Source: Constrictibacter sp. MBR-5 (GTDB lineage: Bacteria; Pseudomonadota; Alphaproteobacteria; JAJUGE01). From it: DNA of 64,000 nt. A program made the position numbers and the translations under genes. Within the stretch, counting starts at the first letter, position 1. Each line of letters starts with the position of its first letter. Below are positions 1 to 8,934 of the stretch, one piece after another. Location of the stretch: positions 17,833-81,832 of the forward strand of contig NZ_JBEPTK010000019.1 of NCBI RefSeq assembly GCF_040549485.1, in the 5' to 3' direction. A model generated the notes under the pieces. That model was given only the letters and a program-made list of their open reading frames with translations. It was not told where the DNA came from and made no database searches.

Positions 1-4
1 GCGA

Positions 5-1294
5 TCAGGCCTTCGCCAGCGCCTGGTCCAGGTCGGCGATGATGTCGTCCACCGTCTCGATCCCCACCGACAGGCGGATGACGTCCGGCCCGGCGCCCGC
101 CGCCACCTGCTGCTCCGGCGCCAACTGGCGGTGGGTGGTCGATGCCGGATGCAGGATCAGGCTGCGCGTGTCGCCGACGTTGGCGAGGTGGGAGAAGATG
201 TTGCAGGCCTCGACGACGCGGACGCCCGCCTCGTAGCCGCCCTTCAGCCCGAAGGTGAAGACGGACCCGGCGCCGAGCGGGAGGTATTTCCGCGCCAGCG
301 CGTGGTGCCGGCTGGAGGGCAAGCCGGCATAGGACACCCACGCGACCTCGGGATGCGCTTCCAGATAGGCGGCGACCGCGCCCGCATTGCGGACGTGGCG
401 TTCCATGCGCAGCGGCAGCGTCTCGATGCCGGTGATCGTCAGGAAGGCGTTGATCGGCGCCATCGCCGCACCGAGGTCGCGCAGGCCGACGGCGTGGCCG
501 TGCACGGTCATCGCCAGATCGCCGAAGGTCTCGTGGAAGCGCAGGCCGTGATAGGCCGGCTCCGGCTGGCTGAGGCTCGGAAACTTGTCGTTGCGCGACC
601 AGTCGAACCGCCCGCTGTCGACGACCATTCCGCCCATGGCGTTGCCGTGGCCCGACAGGAACTTCGTCGTCGAGTGGACAACGATGTCCGCCCCCCACTC
701 GATCGGCCGGCACAGGAACGGCGAGGCGAGGGTGTTGTCGACCACCAGCGGAATGCCCGCCTCGTGCGCGATGGCGGCGACCTTCTCCAGGTCGACGACC
801 ACGCCGCCGGGATTGGCCAGGCTCTCGACGAAGATCATCTTCGTCTCCGGCGTCAGGGCGCGGCGGAAATTCTCCGGATCGTCGGGATCGACCAGCGTGG
901 CCTGCCAGCCGAACTTGGCGAAGGTCCGGGTGAACTGGGTGATCGTCCCGCCATAGACCTTGTTCGACGCCAGGATGTGGTCGCCCGGCTGCAGCAGCGT
1001 GAAGCAGGCGAGCATCTGCGCCGCATGCCCCGAGGCCGTCGCGATGGCGCCACGGCCGCCCTCCAGCGTCGCGACCCGCTCCTCCAGCACCGAGACAGTG
1101 GGATTGCCGAGCCGCGAGTAGATGTAGCCGTAGGTCTGCAGGTTGAAGAGCGATGCCGCTTGGTCGGCGTCCTCGAAGACGAACGAGGTCGTCTGGTAGA
1201 TCGGCGTCGAACGTGCGCCGGTCATCGGGTCGGGGGAGGCGCCGGCGTGAATCGCCAGCGTCTCGATACCGTAGCGCGGTCTATCGCCGGTCAT
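5..1294 (-). CDS. metY: O-acetylhomoserine sulfhydrylase (aminocarboxypropyltransferase), MetY type
   Basis: PLP enzyme of the Cys/Met metabolism family, 429 residues, a normal length for MetY. It would condense O-acetylhomoserine with sulfide or methanethiol in cytoplasmic methionine/homocysteine synthesis. Seen: the N-terminal block IETLAIHAGASPDP, the substrate loop YSRLGNPT near residues 59-66, and the PLP lysine in HSTTKFLSGHG at about K211. The ATG lies 40 nt after the CoA-binding protein gene on the same strand, so the two probably form an operon, a pairing I have seen in other Alphaproteobacteria. I looked for a SAM-type riboswitch upstream and could not identify one. A cystathionine gamma-synthase role is possible, but length and N-terminus favour MetY. 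Confidence 0.93.
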   Translation of the reverse strand: MTGDRPRYGIETLAIHAGASPDPMTGARSTPIYQTTSFVFEDADQAASLFNLQTYGYIYSRLGNPTVSVLEERVATLEGGRGAIATASGHAAQMLACFTLLQPGDHILASNKVYGGTITQFTRTFAKFGWQATLVDPDDPENFRRALTPETKMIFVESLANPGGVVVDLEKVAAIAHEAGIPLVVDNTLASPFLCRPIEWGADIVVHSTTKFLSGHGNAMGGMVVDSGRFDWSRNDKFPSLSQPEPAYHGLRFHETFGDLAMTVHGHAVGLRDLGAAMAPINAFLTITGIETLPLRMERHVRNAGAVAAYLEAHPEVAWVSYAGLPSSRHHALARKYLPLGAGSVFTFGLKGGYEAGVRVVEACNIFSHLANVGDTRSLILHPASTTHRQLAPEQQVAAGAGPDVIRLSVGIETVDDIIADLDQALAKA

Positions 1295-1334
1295 CGCTCA
1301 TGCCTCGGGTCGCTTGGCGGGGCCTGTCCTGGAA

Positions 1335-1814
1335 TCAAGCGCGGCGGCGCTTGCTCGAAATGATGCCGGTGTTGACGCCGCTCCAGCCGAGTTCGCCGCA
1401 CAGGCGGGAATACTCGATCTTCGGGCAGCGGTTCATGACGACCGTCAGGCCGGCGGCCTCGGCGCGTGCGGCGGCGGCATCGTTGCGCACGCCGATCTGC
1501 ATCCAGACCGTCTTCGCGCCGCATGCGACGGCCTCGTCCGTGATCGGTCCGGCTGCTTCCGAATTGCGGAAGATGTCGACCATCTCGTAGGGGACGGGCA
1601 CGTCCCGGAGCGCGGCGTAGGTCGTCTCGCCCAGGATCTCCTGCCCGGTGGCACCCGGGTTGACCGGAATGACCCGGTAGCCCTTCGCCTGCAGGTACTT
1701 CATCACGAAATAGCTCGGCCGGTTCCAGTGGGGGCTGGCACCCACCATCGCCACGGTCCGCACCGACTTCAGGATGCCGCGCAGATAGTCGTCGCCATAG
1801 GCATCGTGGTTCAT
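1335..1814 (-). CDS. CoA-binding domain protein (YccU-like)
   Basis: Small 159-residue protein made of one CoA-binding Rossmann domain, as in succinyl-CoA synthetase alpha and YccU/HcgN-like proteins. Seen: a beta-strand and loop VAMVGASPHWNRPS near residues 21-34, the segment GYRVIPVNPGATGQEILGE around residue 45, and the C-terminal MNRCPKIEYSRL. The family is cytoplasmic, binds a CoA-type nucleotide and has no established reaction. It lies immediately upstream of metY and is probably co-transcribed with it, so a link to acyl-homoserine or sulfur metabolism is conceivable but only inferred. It starts at ATG 1814, about 90 bp beyond the rne stop, with the putative rne terminator in between. 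Confidence 0.85.
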   Translation of the reverse strand: MNHDAYGDDYLRGILKSVRTVAMVGASPHWNRPSYFVMKYLQAKGYRVIPVNPGATGQEILGETTYAALRDVPVPYEMVDIFRNSEAAGPITDEAVACGAKTVWMQIGVRNDAAAARAEAAGLTVVMNRCPKIEYSRLCGELGWSGVNTGIISSKRRRA

Positions 1815-1851
1815 GGCTCACTCCCTACGCGATGTCGCCGCGGAACAGGGT

Positions 1852-1880
1852 CGGCCGTCGCCCGGTGGGGGCGACGGCCG
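1852..1880 (-). terminator. Probable rne transcription terminator
   Basis: Perfect 12-bp inverted repeat: CGGCCGTCGCCC at 1852-1863 and its complement at 1869-1880, with a 5-nt loop. It begins 21 nt beyond the rne stop codon on the minus strand. No strong U tract follows, so strength is uncertain. Its position between rne and the next minus-strand gene supports the call. Confidence 0.6.
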
Positions 1881-1901
1881 TTGTCCCTTATGCGACGTCC
1901 G

Positions 1902-4487
1902 TCAGTCGGTCGGACGCTGCCACCAGCCGCGGCGACGCCGCTGCGGCGCCTCGGAGGCCTCGGCGACCGCCGGCTCCCTTTCCCGTTCGGCGGCAGCCGG
2001 TGCGGGAGAGGCCGGCACAGGGGCGGCCTCGGGCGCGGCGGGTGCCGCCGCCGGCTTGGCGTCCACGGTCTCCGTGGCGACGGTGTCCGCGGCGGCGCGC
2101 TTCGGCCGACGCGAGCGCGGTGCCTTCGCCGGCGCGGCTTCCGTCTTTGCCGGCGCAGTCTCCTCGGCTGCCGCCTTGGCCTTCGCCGGGCGGCGGGTCC
2201 GCGGCTTCCGCGGCGTCTCCTCGGCTGTCGGTGCGGCCTCGACAGGTGCCGGCGCGGCTTCTGCCGCTGCGGCCTTGGGCTTGCGTGTGCGCCGCGCCTT
2301 CGGCTTGGGCGCCGGCTCCTCGGCGACGGGCGCCGCTTCGGCCGGCGGCGTCGCCTCGACCACGGCGATCGGTGCCGCGGGTGCCTCGGCAACCGGTGCC
2401 GATGCGACCGGCTCCACGACGGGCTCTTCCGGAGCGGGCTCGGCGGCCACCGGTTCCGGTGCTACCGGTTCGGGTGCCGCATGCTCGGGCGCAGCCGGCT
2501 CCGGCTCGCCAGCGGGGGCCTCGGCCTCCTCGGCTGCAGCCTCGCCGACGCCGTCGCCCATGGTCGCCTCGGTCGTGCCGATTTCGCCCTCGGGGCGGCG
2601 TCCACCGCGCCGGCGTCCGCCGCGGCGTCCGCGGCGGCGCCGCTTCGCCGCGCCCGCGCTGTCAGCGTCTTCCTCGGCTTCCGCCCGGGCCGGCCGCTCG
2701 GCCGGTTCTTCCGGGGCGGAGGCCGCGACGGGCGTCGGCGCCGCGATCGCGGCGATCTCTTCCGCCTCCGCCAGATCCTCGTCGTCGCCGACCGTCTCGT
2801 AGGTGGCCTCGATGACCGGCTCGATCACGCGCGTCTGCTCGATGCGGAAGGCCGGGCCGACCAGCCCGTCGTCGCACTCGATCATGATCCGCAGTGCGTT
2901 GGCACGCTCGAGATCGTGCAGCGCATGGCGCTTATGGTTGAGGATGTAGAGGGCGACCGGCGTCGGCACGTAGACCGCGACCTCGGCATTGCGCCGCTTC
3001 AGCGCATCCTCCTCGATCGAGCGAAACACGTAGAGCGCGGTCGACTCGACCGACCGCACCGAGCCGTGGCCGGCGCAGGTCGGGCAGACGACCATGCTGG
3101 TCTCGAACAGGCTTGGCCGCAGGCGCTGGCGGGAGAGCTCCACCAGGCCGAGCTGGCTGATGCGGCCCATCTGGATGCGCGCGCGGTCGTTCTTGAGCGC
3201 CTCCTTCAGGCGACGCTCGACCGCCGAATTGTTGCGGCGGTCCTCCATGTCGATGAAGTCGATGACGACGATGCCGGCGAGATCGCGCAGGCGGAGCTGG
3301 CGGGCGATCTCGTCCGCTGCCTCCAGGTTCGTCTTGACCGCCGTCTCCTCGATGTGACGCTCGCGCGTCGCGCGGCCGGAGTTCACGTCGATCGCGACCA
3401 GGGCCTCGGTCGCGTTGAGCACGATGTACCCGCCGGAGCGCAGCCGCACCGTATGCGAGTGCAGCGCGTCGAGCTGACTCTCGACCCCGAAGCGCGGGAA
3501 GATGTGCGCCGACGGGTCCTTGTAGGCCGTCACGCGGTCCACGTGCGTCGGCATCAGCGCGTTCATGAACTCGCGCGCGGCCCGGTACGCCGTGTCGCCC
3601 TCGACCAGGATCTCGTCGATGTCCTGGCTGTAGGTGTCGCGGATGGCGCGCTTGATGAGGCTCGCTTCCTCGTAGATCAGCGCCGGTGCGCGCGAACTCA
3701 GCGTCTTCTCGCGGATCTCGTCCCAGACGCGCAGCAGGAAGTCGTAGTCGCGCCGGATCTCGGGCTTCGTCCGCTCCATGCCGGCGGTGCGCAGGATCAC
3801 GCCCATGCCCTCCGGCACGTCGAGCGAGTCGATGACTTCCTTCAGGCGGCGGCGGTCGGCGACGTTGGTGATCTTGCGGGAAATGCCCCCGCCGCGCACG
3901 GCGTTCGGCATCAGCACGCAATAGCGGCCGGCCAGCGAGATGTAGCTGGTCAGCGCTGCGCCCTTGTTGCCGCGTTCCTCCTTGGTGACCTGCACCAGGA
4001 TGATCTGGCGGCGCTTGATCACTTCCTGGATCTTGTAGTGCCGGCGCATCCGGGGCCGGGCGCGCGGGGCGTCCTCGACTTCATCCTCGGCGCCGCCGAC
4101 GGTCTCGATCGGCTCGGCGTCCTCGCCGTCCTCGTCCGCTTCGGCATGCACGGCGTCGTCGCCGGCTTCGGCCGCGATCTCTTCGACGTCCGCGTCTTCG
4201 TCCTGATCGGCGTCGTCGATCAGCGCCTCGCGGTCGGCGATCGGAATCCGATAATAGTCGGGGTGGATGTCGTTGAACGGCAGGAAGCCGTGGCGGTTGC
4301 CGCCATACTCGACGAAGGCCGCCTGGAGCGACGGCTCGACGCGGGTGATCTTGCCGAGATAGATGTTGCCCTTGAGGGTCTTTCGCGCCGACGACTCGTA
4401 GTCGAAATCGTCTACGCGTTCACCATCGAGCACGACGACGCGGGTTTCTTCCGGCTGCGTCGCGTCGATCAGCATACGCTTTGTCAT
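1902..4487 (-). CDS. rne: Ribonuclease E (Rne/Rng family)
   Basis: Essential endoribonuclease for mRNA decay and rRNA/tRNA processing, 861 residues. Seen: N-terminal MTKRMLIDATQPEETRVVVL; an S1 domain near residues 35-165 interrupted by an Asp/Glu-rich insert at about 91-140, as is common in alphaproteobacterial RNase E; DNase I-like metal residues D367 (AIDVNSG) and D410 (VIDFIDM), spaced 43 as in E. coli D303/D346; and the Zn-link CPTC at C468/C471. The tail from about residue 560 is Ala/Pro/Glu-rich with basic patches (RRRRGRRGGRRRGGRR), as expected of a disordered degradosome scaffold. I chose ATG 4487 because GGAGAAAG precedes it; a 35-residue in-frame extension to 4592 is arginine-rich and unlike the family. 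It reads away from amiC with a long upstream region. Confidence 0.95.
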   Translation of the reverse strand: MTKRMLIDATQPEETRVVVLDGERVDDFDYESSARKTLKGNIYLGKITRVEPSLQAAFVEYGGNRHGFLPFNDIHPDYYRIPIADREALIDDADQDEDADVEEIAAEAGDDAVHAEADEDGEDAEPIETVGGAEDEVEDAPRARPRMRRHYKIQEVIKRRQIILVQVTKEERGNKGAALTSYISLAGRYCVLMPNAVRGGGISRKITNVADRRRLKEVIDSLDVPEGMGVILRTAGMERTKPEIRRDYDFLLRVWDEIREKTLSSRAPALIYEEASLIKRAIRDTYSQDIDEILVEGDTAYRAAREFMNALMPTHVDRVTAYKDPSAHIFPRFGVESQLDALHSHTVRLRSGGYIVLNATEALVAIDVNSGRATRERHIEETAVKTNLEAADEIARQLRLRDLAGIVVIDFIDMEDRRNNSAVERRLKEALKNDRARIQMGRISQLGLVELSRQRLRPSLFETSMVVCPTCAGHGSVRSVESTALYVFRSIEEDALKRRNAEVAVYVPTPVALYILNHKRHALHDLERANALRIMIECDDGLVGPAFRIEQTRVIEPVIEATYETVGDDEDLAEAEEIAAIAAPTPVAASAPEEPAERPARAEAEEDADSAGAAKRRRRGRRGGRRRGGRRPEGEIGTTEATMGDGVGEAAAEEAEAPAGEPEPAAPEHAAPEPVAPEPVAAEPAPEEPVVEPVASAPVAEAPAAPIAVVEATPPAEAAPVAEEPAPKPKARRTRKPKAAAAEAAPAPVEAAPTAEETPRKPRTRRPAKAKAAAEETAPAKTEAAPAKAPRSRRPKRAAADTVATETVDAKPAAAPAAPEAAPVPASPAPAAAEREREPAVAEASEAPQRRRRGWWQRPTD

Positions 4488-4952
4488 ACGTTTCTTTCTC
4501 CGGGGCCGGTCCGGGAGGGCGACAGAGCGCCAAGGACATGGCCGGCGTGAGATCGCGGCTGCGAGTCGTGCCGCGTCCGGCGCCTGCGGCACAAGGCCGT
4601 GGCGGCGTCGGACGACTGCTCTGACTCGAATTCATGCGCGCGCTACACCCGGGACCGGCAGATGGGGGTGACCTCGACGGGAGCGGCCCGCCTGGATTTC
4701 GGCGCCAGGGGCGCGCAGCAGCTCTCCATCCGAATCGAGGGGCTGCCGTGCTGCCGCTTCCGCGCTGCCGCTCCGGCTTTGGCTGCGATTCGAACACCTG
4801 TGCGACTCGCGACGCGTAACATAGCCACATGCGGCACGTGTCACAACCGCGAACACGGATCTGGCCCAAAAACTGCCAGAATGCACATTCGTCATTGAAT
4901 CCCGAGCCTTACGCGAGCACTATTCGCGCGCTACGTTAAAAGCGGTCGTGCC
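4488..4952. other. 465-bp divergent intergenic region between rne and amiC
   Basis: No convincing gene. Several short open frames on both strands have arginine/serine-rich translations and no recognisable domain. Near 4818-4846 there is a candidate minus-strand promoter for rne. If it is right, rne would have a leader of about 325 nt. No good -35/-10 pair for amiC stood out, although the last 40 bp (4910-4950) are the most AT-rich part. Confidence 0.5.
4818..4846 (-). promoter_or_regulatory. Candidate sigma-70 promoter for rne
   Basis: Reading the minus strand, TTGTGA (4846-4841) and TATGTT (4823-4818) are separated by exactly 17 bp. Each hexamer matches 4 of 6 consensus bases. It would start transcription near 4810, leaving a leader of over 300 nt before rne. 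Found by eye only. Confidence 0.38.
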
Positions 4953-6134
4953 ATGAGGCGTTTTTCACGGCTCCTGGGTTGTCTGGTTCTGCTCGCCGGC
5001 TTGCTGGGAGCGGGGGCGGCGCAGGCTGTCCCCGAGGTTACGGCGGTGCGCGTCGGCGATCAGGCGTCGAGCACGCGCGTCGTCCTCGACCTGTCCGAGC
5101 CCGTCACCTATCGCCTGTTCACGCTGGCGAACCCGCACCGCGTCGTCCTCGACCTGCCGGAACTGGCCTGGAGTGTGGCGGAGGCGGAGGTCGGCCTCGG
5201 CGTCGTCACGGGCCTCCGGCACGGCCTTTTTCGGCCAGGCACGTCCCGGGTGGTGTTCGATCTGGGCCAGCCGGTCAGGGTGCAGGATGCCTTCATGCTG
5301 CCGCCCAACGCCGAGCACGGCCACCGGCTCGTCGTCGACATCGAGCCGCTCGCCGGCGGATCCGAAAGCCGGGTCGCCACGGCCGCACCGGTGCAGACCG
5401 CCTCGATCGCACCGGTCATGCCGGTCGTCCGCCGGCCGGCGATGCGCGTCGTGGCGATCGATGCGGGCCACGGCGGCGTGGATCCGGGCGCCATCGGCGT
5501 GCGCGGGACCTTCGAGAAGAACGTCACGCTCGCCGCGGCGCGCGAACTGCGGCGCCAGTTGGAGGCGACCGGCCGCTACAAGGTCGTCATGACGCGTTCG
5601 GACGACACCTTTCTGAGGTTGCGTGAGCGGGTCGCGACCGCTCGCCACGGCGGCGCGGAGCTCTTCATTTCGCTCCACGCGGATTCGCATCCCAGCGCGG
5701 CGACCCGCGGCCTCTCCGTCTACACGCTCTCGGCGACCGCCTCGGACAAGGAGGCGGCGGCTTTGGCGCAGCGCGAGAACAAGGCCGATCTCATTGCGGG
5801 CGTCGACCTCTCGGCGGAAAGCCGCGAGGTCGTCGACATCCTGATCGACCTCGCCCAGCGCGAGACGATGAACCTCTCCGCCCAGTACGCGGGCATGCTG
5901 GTTTCAAACCTTCGTGAGGCGGTCACGCTGCTTCCGAAGACGCACCGCTTCGCCGGCTTCGCGGTGCTGAAGGCGCCGGACATCCCCTCTGTCCTCGTGG
6001 AACTCGGCTACATGTCGAACCGCGACGAGGAGCGCCTCCTGCGCGATGCGGCCTACCGGCGTAAGCTGATGGGCGCCATCGTCCGCGCAACGGATGCCTA
6101 TTTCTCACACAAGGGCAGCTTCGGACGCTCCTGA
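4953..6134 (+). CDS. amiC: N-acetylmuramoyl-L-alanine amidase, AmiC-like (AMIN + Amidase_3)
   Basis: Periplasmic zinc amidase that cuts the MurNAc-L-Ala bond of peptidoglycan, used in daughter-cell separation. 393 residues. Seen: a signal peptide in residues 1-25 (hydrophobic LVLLAGLLGAGAAQA); an AMIN domain at about 30-130; and a catalytic Amidase_3 domain at about 165-385 with zinc ligands in AIDAGHGGVDPG, the Glu of FEKNVTLA, the His of FISLHADSH and the catalytic Glu of LVELGYMSN. The PBP1A gene follows after about 100 bp, putting a peptidoglycan hydrolase and synthase together. The ATG at 4953 gives an ideal signal peptide although the Shine-Dalgarno is weak. Confidence 0.93.
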   Translation: MRRFSRLLGCLVLLAGLLGAGAAQAVPEVTAVRVGDQASSTRVVLDLSEPVTYRLFTLANPHRVVLDLPELAWSVAEAEVGLGVVTGLRHGLFRPGTSRVVFDLGQPVRVQDAFMLPPNAEHGHRLVVDIEPLAGGSESRVATAAPVQTASIAPVMPVVRRPAMRVVAIDAGHGGVDPGAIGVRGTFEKNVTLAAARELRRQLEATGRYKVVMTRSDDTFLRLRERVATARHGGAELFISLHADSHPSAATRGLSVYTLSATASDKEAAALAQRENKADLIAGVDLSAESREVVDILIDLAQRETMNLSAQYAGMLVSNLREAVTLLPKTHRFAGFAVLKAPDIPSVLVELGYMSNRDEERLLRDAAYRRKLMGAIVRATDAYFSHKGSFGRS

Positions 6135-6153
6135 TCGCCCCCGGTCGCCCGCT

Positions 6154-6183
6154 TTGCCTCGTCATCGACGCAAATAGCATTAT
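6154..6183 (+). promoter_or_regulatory. Possible promoter upstream of the PBP1A gene
   Basis: TTGCCT (6154-6159) and CATTAT (6178-6183) with 18-bp spacing, each matching 4 of 6 sigma-70 consensus bases, in a locally AT-rich patch between amiC and the PBP1A gene. A 12-bp palindrome GGCGACGTCGCC follows at 6187-6198. Weak evidence; the gene could equally be read through from amiC. Confidence 0.28.
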
Positions 6184-6236
6184 GTTGGCGACGTCGCCGA
6201 CGTGCGGCTGTCACCATCCCCGGCTGGAAGCGCGAG

Positions 6237-8867
6237 ATGGCAAGGTTCCTGCGCATACTGTTTACGGTCTTCCTGTTCCTGGGGATCGCTACCGTCGTTG
6301 CCGCCTACATGGTGGTGCAGCGCTACGGCGACGATCTCCCGGACTATGCCCAGCTGGCCGACTATGAGCCGCCGGTCACAACGCGCGTGCATGCGGGCGA
6401 CGGCCGGATGCTTGCCGAGTATGCAACGCAGCACCGCCTCTTCGTGCCGATCGACGTCATCCCGCAGTCGATCGTCGACGCCTTTCTCGCCGCCGAGGAC
6501 AAGAACTTCTTCGAGCATCCGGGCATCGACGTCTCCAGCGTGGCGCGCGCGATGGTCACCAACCTCGTCCACATCGCGTCCGGCCGGCGGCCGGTGGGCG
6601 GTTCGACGATCACCCAGCAGGTCGCGAAGAACTTTCTGCTGACGAACGAGGTTTCCGTCGACCGCAAGATCAAGGAAGCCTTGCTGGCCTTCCGGATCGA
6701 GCAGGCGCTCTCCAAGCAACGCATCCTCGAGCTCTATCTGAACGAGATCTATCTCGGCTACGGCTCCTACGGTGTCGCGGCGGCGGCGATGAACTACTTT
6801 AACAAGTCGCTCGACGACGTCACCCTGGCCGAGGCGGCGTTCCTCGCCGCCCTGCCGAAGGCACCGAACAACTACAACCCCGTCAGCCGTAACAAGGCGG
6901 CGAGGGATCGACGCGACTGGGTCATCGATCGGATGCTGGAGGACGGCCGCATCGATCGCAGCCAGGCGGAGGCGGCATGGGCTCAGCCGCTCGAGGTTCA
7001 CAAGCGCGACGATACCGAGTACGTCACCGCCCCCTGGTTCTCCGAAGAGGTACGGCGCGAGATCGTTGCCCGCTTCGGCGACAAGGCGCTCTACGAGGGC
7101 GGCCTGTCGGTCCGCTCGACCCTGGACATGCGGATGCAGCGCCTCGGCGAGAAGGCGCTGCGGGACGGCCTGATCGATTACGACCGCCGCCACGGCTGGC
7201 GGGGGCCGATCGCACAGATCTCCGCCGGGCCCGGCTGGCAGGAGCGGCTCGCCGGGATTCCGCGCCTGCCGTCGCTGGGCGACTGGGAACTGGCCGTGGT
7301 TCTGTCCGTGGACGGCGGCGGGGCGACGGTCGGCCTCGATGACGGTCGCAGCGGAACGATCCCGTTCGACGAGATGAAGTGGGCGCGGCCCTGGCTCGAG
7401 GGCGAGCGCGTCGGCGCGCCGCCGCGCCGTCCCTCCGACGTTCTTTCGGCCGGCGACGTCGTCGCGGTCGAGGCGAAGGGGCAGGGCGCCTTCGCGCTGC
7501 GCCAGATCCCGGCCGTCGACGGCGGCCTCGTGGCGCTCGATCCGCAGACCGGTCGGGTGCTGGCGCTGGTCGGCGGCTTCAGCCCGGATCGCAGCCAGTT
7601 CAACCGCGCGACCCAGGCGAAGCGCCAGCCGGGTTCGGCGTTCAAGCCGTTCGTCTATCTGGCGGCCCTGGAATCGGACTTCACGCCCGCCACGATCATT
7701 CTCGACGCGCCGATCGAGTTCAACCAGGGGCCCGGACTCGGAGTTTGGCGGCCCAAGAACTATGCCGGCGACACGCTCGGTCCCGTCACCATGCGGACCG
7801 GCCTGGAGAAGTCGCGCAACCTGATGACGATCCGCCTCGCCCAGCACATCGGCATCGACAAGGTGGCCGCGTATGCCGAGCGCTTCGGCATCTTCGACAA
7901 GATGCCGCGCGTCCTGTCCATGTCGCTGGGCGCGGGCGAGACGACGCTCCTGCGCCTGACCAATGCCTACGGCGAGATCGCCAACGGCGGCAAGCAGATC
8001 GAGGCGAGCCTCATCGACCGGGTGCAGGATCGGACCGGCCGGACGATCTATCGCCACGACGACCGTTCCTGCGACGGCTGCAGCGGCGCCTTCGCCCGGT
8101 CCGCCCAGGTGCCGCCGATCATCGCCATGCGCGAGCAGCTGGCCGATCCTGTGAGCATCTACCAGGTGACGTCCATGATGCAGGGCGTCATCGAGCGCGG
8201 CACTGCCACGCGCGTGCGCATCCCCGGTCATCCGCTGGCGGGCAAGACGGGGACGACGAACGATTCGTTCGACTCCTGGTTCGTCGGCTTCTCGACCAGT
8301 CTGGTCGTCGGGGTCTATGTCGGCTTCGACACGCCGCGCACCCTCGGCCCGCGCGAGACCGGGTCGAGCGTGGCCGCTCCGGTCTTCAAGGAGTTCATGC
8401 AGGAGGCGCTGGAGTTCATGCCCTCCTCGCCGTTCCCGGTGCCTCCCGGCGCGAAGCTGGTCCGCATCAGCCGTTCCACAGGTCTGCCGCCCGAGCCCGG
8501 CGCCGGCGACGTGATCCTCGAAGCGTTCAAGCCCGGCACCGAGCCGCGCTGGCGCGGGCCGGTCATCGGCGACACGATGGAGATGACGGCGCCGCAATAC
8601 GGCATCGGTCCGGATCCCGGCTTCTACCCGCAGGGGCAGTATGCGGGCAGCTACGATCGTCAGCCCGCCGCGTATGGCGGCTGGGATGCGCCCGGCTACG
8701 GCCAGCCCGCCCCCGCGACGCCGACGCCCGGTGCGGCGGCGCCCTACGATCCGCAGCGCCTCTATCCGCCGTCGCGTAGCGGCGGCGGTGGCGGCGGTGG
8801 TGGTGGAGCGCCGCCGCCGGCACGCTCCGCCCCGGCGCCGAGCCCGAGCCTTCAGGGTCTCTATTGA
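6237..8867 (+). CDS. mrcA: Penicillin-binding protein 1A (glycosyltransferase/transpeptidase)
   Basis: Bifunctional class A PBP of 876 residues that polymerises lipid II glycan strands and cross-links peptides. Seen: one N-terminal membrane helix (residues 4-27); a GT51 domain with EDKNFFEHPG and GGSTITQQVAKN; an OB-like insert around residues 300-420; and a transpeptidase domain with the active-site serine in QPGSAFKPF, the SxN motif in KSRNL and KTGTTND. The tail from about residue 795 is low complexity, rich in Tyr/Gly/Pro/Ala, with a run of nine glycines encoded by mixed codons. The ATG at 6237 directly precedes the membrane anchor. Placement after amiC fits coordinated cell-wall growth. 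An intrinsic terminator-like hairpin follows. Confidence 0.95.
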   Translation: MARFLRILFTVFLFLGIATVVAAYMVVQRYGDDLPDYAQLADYEPPVTTRVHAGDGRMLAEYATQHRLFVPIDVIPQSIVDAFLAAEDKNFFEHPGIDVSSVARAMVTNLVHIASGRRPVGGSTITQQVAKNFLLTNEVSVDRKIKEALLAFRIEQALSKQRILELYLNEIYLGYGSYGVAAAAMNYFNKSLDDVTLAEAAFLAALPKAPNNYNPVSRNKAARDRRDWVIDRMLEDGRIDRSQAEAAWAQPLEVHKRDDTEYVTAPWFSEEVRREIVARFGDKALYEGGLSVRSTLDMRMQRLGEKALRDGLIDYDRRHGWRGPIAQISAGPGWQERLAGIPRLPSLGDWELAVVLSVDGGGATVGLDDGRSGTIPFDEMKWARPWLEGERVGAPPRRPSDVLSAGDVVAVEAKGQGAFALRQIPAVDGGLVALDPQTGRVLALVGGFSPDRSQFNRATQAKRQPGSAFKPFVYLAALESDFTPATIILDAPIEFNQGPGLGVWRPKNYAGDTLGPVTMRTGLEKSRNLMTIRLAQHIGIDKVAAYAERFGIFDKMPRVLSMSLGAGETTLLRLTNAYGEIANGGKQIEASLIDRVQDRTGRTIYRHDDRSCDGCSGAFARSAQVPPIIAMREQLADPVSIYQVTSMMQGVIERGTATRVRIPGHPLAGKTGTTNDSFDSWFVGFSTSLVVGVYVGFDTPRTLGPRETGSSVAAPVFKEFMQEALEFMPSSPFPVPPGAKLVRISRSTGLPPEPGAGDVILEAFKPGTEPRWRGPVIGDTMEMTAPQYGIGPDPGFYPQGQYAGSYDRQPAAYGGWDAPGYGQPAPATPTPGAAAPYDPQRLYPPSRSGGGGGGGGGAPPPARSAPAPSPSLQGLY

Positions 8868-8872
8868 TTTCG

Positions 8873-8902
8873 CGGGCGCGATCCGTCATCGGTTCGCGCC
8901 CG
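8873..8902 (+). terminator. Hairpin between the PBP1A gene and prfB
   Basis: Perfect 9-bp stem CGGGCGCGA (8873-8881) and TCGCGCCCG (8894-8902) with a 12-nt loop, starting 6 nt after the PBP1A stop and followed by the pyrimidine stretch TTCCCCTC. Consistent with a terminator or attenuating hairpin that insulates prfB. Confidence 0.5.
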
Positions 8903-8934
8903 TTCCCCTCATCCCAGTTGGAGCCTTGCGTCCG

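Noticed and set aside
1295..1334. SAM-II riboswitch before metY
   Set aside because: Only 40 bp between the genes, too little for the aptamer, and none recognised before the CoA-binding gene.
1314..4550. 1078-residue open frame antisense to rne
   Set aside because: Arginine/leucine/glycine-rich translation with no domain, lying wholly opposite a clear RNase E gene; a product of high GC.
4593..4900. Short frames of 60-150 residues between rne and amiC
   Set aside because: No ribosome sites, no domain and mutually overlapping in several frames.
6187..6198. Palindrome GGCGACGTCGCC as an operator
   Set aside because: Twelve-base GC-rich palindromes are expected by chance at this base composition; no second copy seen.
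8779..8810. Repeat slippage site in the glycine run of PBP1A
   Set aside because: The nine glycines use mixed GGC/GGT/GGA codons, so there is no uniform slippery repeat, and the frame continues normally to the stop.
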